From 2-02-FULL-44-35 sp964629505 (GTDB lineage Bacteria > Patescibacteriota > Minisyncoccia > Phycocordibacterales > DSPV01): a stretch of 19,463 nt of DNA. Position 1 is the first letter of the stretch, and each line of letters opens with the position of its first letter. Below the pieces are notes generated by a model that saw nothing but the letters and a program-made list of their open reading frames with translations, was not told the origin of the DNA and searched no databases. Positions 5,661 through 12,361 of the stretch are shown one piece after another. The stretch covers positions 1-19,463 of the forward strand of contig CAZVQR010000007.1 in assembly GCA_964629505.1 (NCBI GenBank). The letters are read 5' to 3'. A program made the translations under genes and the position numbers.

Positions 5661-7805
5661 ATGCAAAGAGACTACCCATTAGATATGGTAAGGAATTTCG
5701 GCATTATTGCCCACATTGACGCTGGCAAGACCACCACCAGCGAGCGGATTTTGTTTTACACCGGCATGACCCACAAAATCGGCGAGGTGCACGAAGGCGA
5801 CACTGTAACCGATTGGATGGAACAAGAGCGCGAGCGCGGCATCACCATTACCGCCGCCGCCATTACTTGTTTTTGGAATCCGACTTATATGCCGAAAGAA
5901 GATACTTCCCAGAAAGTTCGTTTTAATATTATTGATACACCCGGCCACATTGATTTCACCGCCGAAGTCAAGCGAAGCTTGCGAGTGCTTGACGGCGCCG
6001 TAGTGGTTTTTGACGGCGTGGCTGGCGTGGAACCGCAAAGCGAAACCAACTGGCGTTACGCCGAAGAGGGCAAAGTGCCGCGGCTTTGTTTTATCAATAA
6101 ACTAGACAGAATGGGCGCGTCGTTTGAAAATTCCTACAAATCTATTTTAGATAGGCTTTCCAAAAACGCCGTTCGGGCGCAAATCCCGATTGGTTTGGAA
6201 GAAAATCACCAAGGGGTAGTGGATTTGCTCAAAATGAAAGCCTACTATTTTGAAGGTCAAATGGGCGAGCAAGTGGTGGAAAAAGAAATTCCGGCGGAAC
6301 TTTTGGCCGAAGCGAAAAAATACCGTGCCGAACTGGTAGAAAAAATTGTAGAACACGATGACGCCCTGATGCACGCTTATCTGGAAGGCAAAGAAATTTC
6401 ACTGGTGAATTTGAAAAAAACCCTTAGAAAGGCGGTGATTGAAACCAAAATTTTCCCGGTCTTTGCCGGCTCGGCTTTGAAAAATAAAGGCACGCAATTG
6501 ATTTTGGACGCGGTAGTGGATTATTTGCCCAGCCCGTTGGACATTCCACCGGTAAAGGGCGTTGACCCAAAAACTGGCGAGCAAATTGAAAGAAAAGCGA
6601 GCGACGAGGAGCCATTTTCGGCTTTGGTGTTCAAATTACAAACCGACCCGTTCGTCGGTCAATTGAATTTTTTCCGCGTCTATTCCGGCTCAATGGAAGC
6701 CGGCAGTTATATCTATAATTCCACTACTGGCAAAAAGGAACGGCTGGGCCGAATCGTTCGGCTCCAAGCCGACAAACGCGAAGAAGTGAAGAAAGTTTTT
6801 GCCGGTGAAATTGCCGCCGCCGTCGGTTTGAAAGAAGCCAAAACCTCCAGCACGCTTTGCGACGAGGACAGGCCAATTGTTTTGGACCCGATTAAATTTA
6901 CCGACCCGGTAATTTCCATGAGAATTGAGCCGAAAACCAAAGCCGACCAGGAAAAAATGGGTACGGCTTTGAAACGGCTGGCCGACGAAGACCCGACTTT
7001 CAAAATTAAATCCGACCAGGAAACCGGCGAGACTATTATTATGGGCATGGGCGAGCTCCAGCTTGAGATTATGGTGGACCGAATGAAACGCGAGTTCGGC
7101 GTGGTAGCGTCAACCGGCAAACCGCAAGTCGCTTACAAAGAAACGATTACCGCCGAAGCCGAAGCGGAAAATAAATACATCCGCCAAACCGGCGGTCATG
7201 GTCAATACGGTCATGTCAAAATTACCGTCCGACCGCTCAAACCGATTGTTGAAGGCGCGAAAATTCCCAAAAATGTCAAACGCGACGACGAATTTGAATT
7301 CATTAATTCCATCAAGGGTGGCGTGATTCCCCAAGAATTTATTCCGGCGGTGGAAAAAGGTATCCGCGAGGGCATGGACAGAGGGGTGGTAGCCGACTTT
7401 CGGTTGGTCAACATTTCTTGCGAATTGACTTTTGGCTCCTACCACGATGTGGACTCTTCGGAAATCGCTTACAAAATCGCCGCTTCGCAAGCGCTTCAGG
7501 ATGCCGCCAAACGAGCCAAACCAGTTTTGCTGGAACCAATTATGAAAGTGGAAGTGGTCACGCCGGAAAAATTTATGGGTGATGTCACCGGCCATCTCGG
7601 TTCCAAACGAGCGCAAATTGAAGGTGTTGAGGACCGGGGAATGAATAAGGCCATTCGCGCTAAAGTGCCTTTGTCGGAAATGTTCGGCTACATTACCACT
7701 CTTCGCAGTATGACCGAAGGCCGCGCCAGCTACACGATGGAATTTGATAAATACGAAATCGTGCCGGGCAATGTGGCGATGGAAATAATAGAAGCGAGAA
7801 AATAA
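5661..7805 (+). CDS. fusA: Translation elongation factor G
   Basis: EF-G is the GTPase that drives ribosomal translocation and helps ribosome recycling. At 714 aa it has all five domains. The GTPase motifs are G1 AHIDAGKTT (17-25), G2 RERGITI (57-63), G3 DTPGH (92-96), G4 NKLD (146-149) and the SAL motif (G5) in AGSALKNKG near 268. Domain IV carries RQTGGHGQYGHVKI, and domain V ends with MFGYITTLRSMTEGRASYTM. There is a small insertion between the switch-I strand and the G3 strand (about residues 73-84, NPTYMPKEDTSQ), which makes it slightly longer than the usual roughly 700 aa. The start is at the first Met; Met9 (ATG 5685) is an alternative. The gene closes the rpsF-ssb-rpsR-fusA block and is followed by the second copy of the 45-bp repeat. 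Confidence 0.97.
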   Translation: MQRDYPLDMVRNFGIIAHIDAGKTTTSERILFYTGMTHKIGEVHEGDTVTDWMEQERERGITITAAAITCFWNPTYMPKEDTSQKVRFNIIDTPGHIDFTAEVKRSLRVLDGAVVVFDGVAGVEPQSETNWRYAEEGKVPRLCFINKLDRMGASFENSYKSILDRLSKNAVRAQIPIGLEENHQGVVDLLKMKAYYFEGQMGEQVVEKEIPAELLAEAKKYRAELVEKIVEHDDALMHAYLEGKEISLVNLKKTLRKAVIETKIFPVFAGSALKNKGTQLILDAVVDYLPSPLDIPPVKGVDPKTGEQIERKASDEEPFSALVFKLQTDPFVGQLNFFRVYSGSMEAGSYIYNSTTGKKERLGRIVRLQADKREEVKKVFAGEIAAAVGLKEAKTSSTLCDEDRPIVLDPIKFTDPVISMRIEPKTKADQEKMGTALKRLADEDPTFKIKSDQETGETIIMGMGELQLEIMVDRMKREFGVVASTGKPQVAYKETITAEAEAENKYIRQTGGHGQYGHVKITVRPLKPIVEGAKIPKNVKRDDEFEFINSIKGGVIPQEFIPAVEKGIREGMDRGVVADFRLVNISCELTFGSYHDVDSSEIAYKIAASQALQDAAKRAKPVLLEPIMKVEVVTPEKFMGDVTGHLGSKRAQIEGVEDRGMNKAIRAKVPLSEMFGYITTLRSMTEGRASYTMEFDKYEIVPGNVAMEIIEARK

Positions 7806-7810
7806 ATAAT

Positions 7811-7855
7811 CGCTCGCCCTCACCTTTTCGGATAGCGGAAACCGGCTCCTGCGGC
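7811..7855 (+). repeat. 45-bp dispersed repeat, copy 2, just 3' of fusA
   Basis: It is the reverse complement of positions 1-45 with one mismatch. It starts 5 bp after the fusA stop, the same offset and polarity as copy 1 has to clpP. Its distal end (7837 onward) forms the first arm and loop of a hairpin that closes at 7863. Confidence 0.8.
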
Positions 7856-7863
7856 CGGTTTCC
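7837..7863 (+). terminator. Terminator-like hairpin after fusA
   Basis: GGAAACCGG (7837-7845) pairs perfectly with CCGGTTTCC (7855-7863) around a 9-nt loop. No good uridine run follows (the next bases are TTAATCC), so it may act as an RNA 3'-end stabiliser or a weak terminator rather than a strong intrinsic terminator. Confidence 0.45.
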
Positions 7864-7884
7864 TTAATCCTCGGCGGCTTCCGC

Positions 7885-7919
7885 TGTGGTATACTTTTGC
7901 TTCGCAAAATTACACCACA
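7885..7919. other. Long imperfect hairpin in the fusA-downstream spacer
   Basis: The 16-nt arms 7885-7900 and 7904-7919 pair with two mismatches around the loop TTC. The outer part is TGTGGT/ACCACA and the inner part TTTTGC/GCAAAA. Its function is unknown; it could terminate from either strand or be a structured RNA. Confidence 0.5.
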
Positions 7920-7986
7920 TCGTGCCAAGCAAGCTCGCCTGCGGGCTATCCGCTAAGGCAAGAGCTACGCTCAAAGTTAAGACGAG

Positions 7987-8018
7987 AGTCTGATTTGGGA
8001 TACATACCAAGTCAGACT
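7987..8018. other. Hairpin with alternative pairings upstream of the restriction-modification gene
   Basis: Arms 7987-7998 and 8007-8018 (AGTCTGA/TCAGACT outer, TTGG/CCAA inner, one G-U pair) enclose an 8-nt loop. A competing hairpin CCAAGT-CAG-ACTTGG (8007-8021) uses the same bases. This could be a terminator/antiterminator-type switch or a repeat remnant. Confidence 0.4.
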
Positions 8019-8055
8019 TGGTGAACCAAACCCAACCTTCTCTCCTTAAATTATG

Positions 8056-8084
8056 TTGAGAATCAGTTGAAAATATGAGAAGAT
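8056..8084 (+). promoter_or_regulatory. Weak candidate promoter of the type IIG gene
   Basis: TTGAGA (8056-8061) is followed by a 17-nt spacer ending in TGA and a poor -10 hexamer GAAGAT (8079-8084), 6 nt before the ATG at 8091. The -10 is weak, but the geometry is the same as at other genes in the window. A weak promoter would suit a gene whose product can be toxic. Confidence 0.3.
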
Positions 8085-8090
8085 GGCACA

Positions 8091-10751
8091 ATGGACAGAG
8101 AAAAAGCCAAGCAGAAAATAAAAGAATTGGTTGTAAAATACGAAAGCGAAAAAGCCGCTGGTCGGTTACGGACCTACAACGAGCAAAACACCAAAAGAAT
8201 TTTCATAGAGCCGCTTTTTGAAGCGCTTGGTTGGGATATGTTAGAAAAATCGGAAGTTTCCGCTGAGGAAACTGTAGTTGGCGACCGTGCTGATTACGGC
8301 TTTTTCTTGAACAGTAAGATTCAATTTTTTCTTGAAGCCAAAAAATTCTCGGTCGATTTGCATCGCGAAGATTTTGCCAATCAAGTGGTTCGTTATTCTT
8401 GGAACAAGGGTGTCACTTGGGCGGTGCTCACCGATTTTGAAAGTATTAAGGTTTTCTGTGCTCAAGAAATAGACAAGGATTTAAGCGATAAATTTTTCTT
8501 TGAAATACCAGCGGATAAATATGTTGAACGATTTGACCAGCTTTGGTGGCTTTCCAAAGATTCTTTTCAGAAGAAAATCTTGGATACCGAAGCGGAAAAG
8601 GTTGGTAAGAAACTTAACAGAGTTCCGATAAGTGAGCTTTTATACAGAGACCTGAACAAATGTCGGGAGATTTTAACCAAAACACTCGCAGATTGTAACA
8701 AAAATGTTGACCCAATTTTACTTGACCAAGGTGTCCAAAAAATTCTTGACCGCTTGATTTTCCTGCGGGTAGCGGAAGATAGAGGTATAGAACCGGATAC
8801 ATTGAAATCGCTGATGCGGGAAGCGGAAGCAAAGAGGGATAAAGACAATTCACTTTACAAAACAATGGTCGGCAAATTTCGCGAGCTCAAAGATATTTAC
8901 AATTCCAACATTTTTGACGAGCATACTTTTGAAAGCTGGGATGATTACGGCGATGGCACCAAAGATGTGGTAAAAATTCTTGAAGGCAAGAAGGGTTATT
9001 ACGAATACGATTTTAAAGCGATGCCGGCGGATGTGCTCGGCGCGGTCTATGAAAATTATCTTGGCCATAAACTTGCCAAAGCAAAAAAGGGATTGGTGGT
9101 TGAAAAAGACGCGCGCAAGCGCAAAGAGCAGGGGATTTACTATACGCCGTCATTTATCGTTGATTACATTGTCCAAAGCGCTTTGAAGCCTGTTCTAGAC
9201 AAATGTAAAAGCATTTCCGATTTAAAAAAGATAAAAATTCTAGACCCGGCTTGCGGTTCAGGTTCTTTCCTTATTAAGGCGATGGAGGTGATTTATGAAA
9301 AATATACGGTGGATTTTATGAATCGCGCTGACAGTTCTACCGTGAAATACGGAATCCTGCTGGAAAATATTTTCGGTGTTGATTTAGACCCGCAAGCAGT
9401 AGAAGTGACACGACTCAATTTGCTTATCAATGCTTTAAGCGAACGAAGAAAAATGCCGCCGCTGGATAAGAATATCAAGAACGGCAATTCGTTGATTTCT
9501 GGCACAGATAAAGAGTTAGAAAAATATTTTGGCAAAAATTATCGCGACAAAAAACCGTTCAACTGGCAAGAAGAATTTCCGGAAGTTTTCAAACAAGGCG
9601 GTTTTGATGTCGTTATCGGCAATCCGCCTTATGTACAATCTCGAAACCTAAATGATGAAGAACGAAAATATTATTGGGATAAATATTTAACAGACACCAA
9701 TCATTCTGATATTTACTCATTTTTTATTGAAAAGATGATCAATCTTCTAAAAAATGAAGGTTTGCTAGGTTTAATTACACCTGACACATGGTTACAAACA
9801 CCGAGTTTCAAGTCATTAAGAAAGAAAATATTAAGTGAATGCAAATTAACATCAATGGTTTCTTCTGGCGGAGAACAAGTCTTTGGAGAAGCTTTGGTGT
9901 CAACTATGATTATGATTCTTCAGAAAGGAAAAGAGGGTAAAAATCTTATAGAAATTAGAAAAATAATTGACCAAAAAATATCCTTGATAAACAAACTAGA
10001 TCAAGAATCTATTAATTCAAAGAAGGGGATAAATCCTTTCAGTAGCGACGAAGCTCAACAGATTTTAACGAAGGTTTTTAAAGATAGCATCCCATTAAAA
10101 GATGTCGTAAATATTGTCGGTGGTTTAAGAACGGGTGATGATAAGAAATTTCTTAAAGAATCAAGAGAAAATAGTGATTGCAAAAAACTTTTAAGGGGTA
10201 GAAATGTCCAGCGATACACCTACGAATGGAACGGCGAGTGGATTTGGTATAAACCAGATCTGATGAAAAATAAACAAGCGGCCGCACCTAAAAGCGTCGA
10301 TGTTTTTGAGGCAAAAGAAAAATTACTCGTGAGGATGATAACAGGTAGCAATCTTATTGCCGCATATGATGATTTTGGATATTACTTTTTGCAAGACAAT
10401 CTAATTTTACCAAAGCAACTAGATATCAAATATATACTAGCGATTATTAATTCTCGTCTTTTTAGTTTTATCAGTAAAAATATTGCGTCAAATATTGCTG
10501 TTACCCAATCAATCTTAAAAGATCTACCAATAAAAGTTGCCAATGATTCCCAGTTGAAATTCGTTGTGGGGTTGGTAGATAAAATGCTTTCTCTCAATAA
10601 AGAACTCCGCGAGACACCAGAAAATTCTGATAAGTGGAATTTCCTAAAATCCGAAATTGAAAAAACCGACCATAAAATTGACGCGAAAGTTTATAAACTA
10701 TACGGTCTAACCGATGATGAAGTTAAAATCATTGAAGATGATGGAAAATAA
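8091..10751 (+). CDS. Type IIG restriction-modification enzyme (Eco57I-like, fused nuclease-methyltransferase-TRD)
   Basis: This 886-aa single-chain enzyme should both cut and N6-adenine-methylate DNA. The N-terminal part (about 1-130) is a PD-(D/E)xK nuclease of the HSDR_N type, with Glu40, Asp68, Glu82-Ala-Lys84 and Gln98. A helical connector spans about 150-340. The gamma-class methyltransferase core has motif X-like GIYYTPSFIVDYIV (348-361), SAM-binding LDPACGSGSF (384-393) and catalytic NPPY (511-514). A target-recognition domain occupies about 640-886, with LLRGRNVQRY and an end NSRLFSFI...LKDLPI as in the TaqI-like C-terminal family. No separate methylase, HsdS or HsdR is nearby, as expected for type IIG. 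From about 9640 the gene becomes much AT-richer, which suggests a swapped specificity half. All catalytic motifs are intact. The recognition site cannot be predicted. Confidence 0.9.
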   Translation: MDREKAKQKIKELVVKYESEKAAGRLRTYNEQNTKRIFIEPLFEALGWDMLEKSEVSAEETVVGDRADYGFFLNSKIQFFLEAKKFSVDLHREDFANQVVRYSWNKGVTWAVLTDFESIKVFCAQEIDKDLSDKFFFEIPADKYVERFDQLWWLSKDSFQKKILDTEAEKVGKKLNRVPISELLYRDLNKCREILTKTLADCNKNVDPILLDQGVQKILDRLIFLRVAEDRGIEPDTLKSLMREAEAKRDKDNSLYKTMVGKFRELKDIYNSNIFDEHTFESWDDYGDGTKDVVKILEGKKGYYEYDFKAMPADVLGAVYENYLGHKLAKAKKGLVVEKDARKRKEQGIYYTPSFIVDYIVQSALKPVLDKCKSISDLKKIKILDPACGSGSFLIKAMEVIYEKYTVDFMNRADSSTVKYGILLENIFGVDLDPQAVEVTRLNLLINALSERRKMPPLDKNIKNGNSLISGTDKELEKYFGKNYRDKKPFNWQEEFPEVFKQGGFDVVIGNPPYVQSRNLNDEERKYYWDKYLTDTNHSDIYSFFIEKMINLLKNEGLLGLITPDTWLQTPSFKSLRKKILSECKLTSMVSSGGEQVFGEALVSTMIMILQKGKEGKNLIEIRKIIDQKISLINKLDQESINSKKGINPFSSDEAQQILTKVFKDSIPLKDVVNIVGGLRTGDDKKFLKESRENSDCKKLLRGRNVQRYTYEWNGEWIWYKPDLMKNKQAAAPKSVDVFEAKEKLLVRMITGSNLIAAYDDFGYYFLQDNLILPKQLDIKYILAIINSRLFSFISKNIASNIAVTQSILKDLPIKVANDSQLKFVVGLVDKMLSLNKELRETPENSDKWNFLKSEIEKTDHKIDAKVYKLYGLTDDEVKIIEDDGK

Positions 10752-10752
10752 A

Positions 10753-10785
10753 TTGGGGTAAGCGATCCATAAGAAGCTACTCCAA
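10753..10785 (+). terminator. Candidate terminator after the type IIG gene
   Basis: TTGGGGTA (10753-10760) pairs with TACTCCAA (10778-10785) with one G-U pair. The loop can add a 2-bp inner stem. It is followed by an A run and then only a short TTTT, so termination may be modest on either strand. Confidence 0.4.
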
Positions 10786-10855
10786 AAAAATTTTGTTATC
10801 ACCTGTAAATACGAAATGTTTGACTTTCAATTACTTTGATGTAGTGTGTCTGGAC

Positions 10856-10864
10856 TTATCCACA
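10856..10864 (+). promoter_or_regulatory. Perfect DnaA-box 9-mer upstream of the PIN module
   Basis: TTATCCACA matches the classical DnaA box exactly. It lies 21 bp upstream of the TATAAT box of the 103-aa/PIN gene pair and overlaps the small inverted repeat CACTT/AAGTG (10863-10875). It could be chance, or a site linking expression to DnaA. Confidence 0.35.
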
Positions 10865-10882
10865 CTTAGAAAGTGAGGAAGA

Positions 10883-10891
10883 TGATATAAT
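10883..10891 (+). promoter_or_regulatory. Extended -10 promoter of the 103-aa/PIN module, with flanking palindromes
   Basis: TGA plus a perfect TATAAT (10886-10891) forms an extended -10; no good -35 is visible. A CACTT/AAGTG inverted repeat (10863-10875) lies upstream. A 10-bp perfect palindrome TAGTTAACTA (10903-10912) lies in the predicted short leader before the ATG at 10921. These palindromes are possible operators for autoregulation. Confidence 0.6.
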
Positions 10892-10920
10892 AAAAACTAA
10901 GTTAGTTAACTATTAAATCT

Positions 10921-11232
10921 ATGACTATCGAATCTGCTTCAATACAGGCTATCCGACTCACGAGGGCGGTATTTGAATCCGTGTATGGGAACATAGGTCT
11001 TTTAAAGTTCGCCATTGAAGAACTTGTACCTACCAATGGGAACAATGGTCAAGAGTCGAAGAGGTGGGATATAATTTGTAGTTTTTATGAGACACTAGGT
11101 AGCACCTCACCATCTCGTTATAAGGCGTCCGTTAATCTAAATGATAATACGGTTACTCTCAAAAAATTGGGGGGTGAGGCAAAAGTTCCGGAGGGAAAAT
11201 TCAAAGTGACATCGGCAAACAACAAAAAGTGA
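10921..11232 (+). CDS. Hypothetical 103-aa protein, candidate antitoxin of a PIN toxin
   Basis: I do not recognise this protein. It has an N-terminal helical half (about 1-38, including QAIRLTRAVFESVYGNIGLL), then a Gly/Asn linker and a small alpha/beta or beta part, KRWDIICSFYETL...RYKASVNLNDNTVTLKKL (about 47-85), ending in a Lys/Asn tail. The W...FYE...Y...V pattern faintly recalls small anti-parallel-sheet proteins such as GvpO, but this is only an impression. It is the first gene of a two-gene unit: the PIN-domain gene begins 12 nt after its stop. Position, size and the palindromes near its promoter fit an antitoxin or an adaptor for the PIN protein. Transmembrane segments and DNA-binding motifs are not evident. 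Confidence 0.6.
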   Translation: MTIESASIQAIRLTRAVFESVYGNIGLLKFAIEELVPTNGNNGQESKRWDIICSFYETLGSTSPSRYKASVNLNDNTVTLKKLGGEAKVPEGKFKVTSANNKK

Positions 11233-11244
11233 CACTAAAAATAA

Positions 11245-11799
11245 ATGCTTTTATTAGATTTGGGAAGACAAGATTATGACAAAGAAATAATGCCGTTTTT
11301 AAGAAACGGCATTATTATTGACACCTCAATTATTTTTAAAATTATACAAGGGCACATTTTAACGAGGGTGACAAAGAAAAAGTCTGAAGAAATGCCGGAT
11401 TACAAAAATATTCTAGATTTTTTCGATCTTATCAAGATTCAAAATAGATGGGAAAAGTTTTTTATCACACCTCATATTCTAACGGAGGTATGCCGACATT
11501 TCCGAGAAACATATGACAAATGGAATAACTACCGTGAGCTTGTTTTAGAGATTATGCCGATATTGGAAAACATGAAAGAAGAGGTTGTGATAAAAGATGA
11601 CTTTATGAAAAAAATTGATCATAAAAACCCCGTTATCGAAGCGGGAGATATCTCTATTTATGTTACTGCAGAAAATTTTTCTTCCAAAAACAGAAAAGTG
11701 GCTCTTCTCGCTGATGATTCAGGTATAACAGATAGATATATAAATCACCCACAAGTTCTCGTCTTGAATTATCAGAGTGTTATATTAAATTCACTCTAA
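11245..11799 (+). CDS. PIN-domain protein, candidate RNase toxin
   Basis: This 184-aa protein has the acidic-residue order of PIN-fold ribonucleases. Asp26 ends a hydrophobic strand (GIIIDTSII). Glu81 lies in ITPHILTEVCRHF. Asp135 is in EAGDISIYV, and Asp157/Asp158 follow the strand KVALLADDSG. These would bind Mg2+/Mn2+ and cut RNA. It is longer than VapC (about 130 aa), with extra helical sequence between residues 30-70 and 90-130. It is not a standard VapBC pair because the upstream partner is not a recognisable VapB. It lies 12 nt after the 103-aa gene and has no own promoter, so translation is probably coupled. It sits between the restriction-modification gene and an MntA/HepT pair. The fold is likely; the toxin role is inference. 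Confidence 0.7.
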   Translation: MLLLDLGRQDYDKEIMPFLRNGIIIDTSIIFKIIQGHILTRVTKKKSEEMPDYKNILDFFDLIKIQNRWEKFFITPHILTEVCRHFRETYDKWNNYRELVLEIMPILENMKEEVVIKDDFMKKIDHKNPVIEAGDISIYVTAENFSSKNRKVALLADDSGITDRYINHPQVLVLNYQSVILNSL

Positions 11800-11841
11800 A
11801 GTAAATTAAAATTACTGCTTGTGAAATCACAGATGTCAGAC

Positions 11842-11856
11842 ACTCGTTAAACGAGT
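11842..11856. other. Small inverted repeat between the PIN gene and mntA
   Basis: ACTCGT and ACGAGT (11842-11847 and 11851-11856) flank TAA and are followed by ATTTT. It could be a weak terminator for the PIN module or an operator upstream of mntA. The rest of the 131-bp spacer shows nothing else besides the mntA promoter. Confidence 0.35.
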
Positions 11857-11895
11857 ATTTTACAGGCAATTGAGCGGCTGATTGCGGCGTTTAGG

Positions 11896-11924
11896 TAAAC
11901 AAAAAATGATATTTATGCTATACT
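11896..11924 (+). promoter_or_regulatory. mntA-hepT promoter (leaderless type)
   Basis: The -35-like TAAACA (11896-11901), 17-nt spacer ending in TGC (11916-11918) and -10 box TATACT (11919-11924) precede the ATG at 11931 by 6 nt. Confidence 0.55.
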
Positions 11925-11930
11925 CTCGTT

Positions 11931-12350
11931 ATGGAAAGTAAAATTAAATTTTCCAAAGACGATGAGAAAAAACTACGGGACTTGCCGGTCTCGGCTCTTG
12001 TGCTATTCGGTTCGCGGGTCCAAGGTTTGGCGAGGGAAAACAGCGACTATGACATAGGCGTGCTGGTTTCCAATCGCGCGGCCCTTGAAGATGAAAAAAA
12101 ACGCAAAAATCTCTATAATTCACTTTATGATATTCTTTCCGCCAATATCGCTAAACTTACTAACATTGATATAGTTTTTTTGGAAAAGACGCCGGCGGAA
12201 CTCAAAGCGCATGTGATTAAAAACGGGCAATTGATTTACGGCGACCCGCTTGCTTTCGCAACTTTCAAGGAAAGAGAAATGATTGCTTACGCCGATTTCG
12301 CGTCGCTTCGGGAAATCTTTCAAAAAGCGACTCTAGCACGCATGGCGTAA
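11931..12350 (+). CDS. mntA: MntA-like minimal nucleotidyltransferase antitoxin
   Basis: This is a 139-aa MNT-fold nucleotidyltransferase. The active-site signature GSX10DXD is intact: Gly27-Ser28 in LFGSRVQG, then Asp39 and Asp41 in NSDYDIGVL, with the third carboxylate Asp80 in TNIDIVFL. In characterised HepT-MntA systems the MNT protein is an antitoxin that AMPylates a tyrosine of the HEPN toxin. The partner hepT starts 11 nt downstream, in the usual antitoxin-first or mixed order seen for MNT/HEPN pairs. The extended -10 box 6 nt before the ATG fixes the start. The family is clear; the antitoxin role follows from the pairing. Confidence 0.87.
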   Translation: MESKIKFSKDDEKKLRDLPVSALVLFGSRVQGLARENSDYDIGVLVSNRAALEDEKKRKNLYNSLYDILSANIAKLTNIDIVFLEKTPAELKAHVIKNGQLIYGDPLAFATFKEREMIAYADFASLREIFQKATLARMA

Positions 12351-12361
12351 TTTCTTATAAA

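Larger units (their letters stand above)
7806..8090. other. 285-bp gene-free, hairpin-rich spacer between fusA and the restriction-modification gene
   Basis: No credible coding sequence lies here. It contains the 45-bp repeat copy, a 9-bp terminator-like hairpin (7837-7863), a long imperfect hairpin (7885-7919), a degenerate inverted relative of the repeat (about 7943-7966), a third hairpin with alternative pairings (7987-8018) and a weak promoter for the next gene. It marks the boundary between the housekeeping block and the accessory block. Confidence 0.6.

Noticed and set aside
7110..7928. 272-aa minus-strand open frame across the fusA 3' end and spacer
   Set aside because: It is antisense to EF-G domains IV-V; the His/Phe/Arg-rich sequence has no recognisable domain.
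7864..8091. 75-aa minus-strand open frame in the spacer before the type IIG gene
   Set aside because: It runs through the hairpins and repeat relatives, shows no family features and has no promoter-like motif at its start.
11800..11930. tRNA or small RNA in the PIN-mntA gap
   Set aside because: No cloverleaf or T-arm-like sequence was found; only a 6-bp dyad and the mntA promoter are visible.
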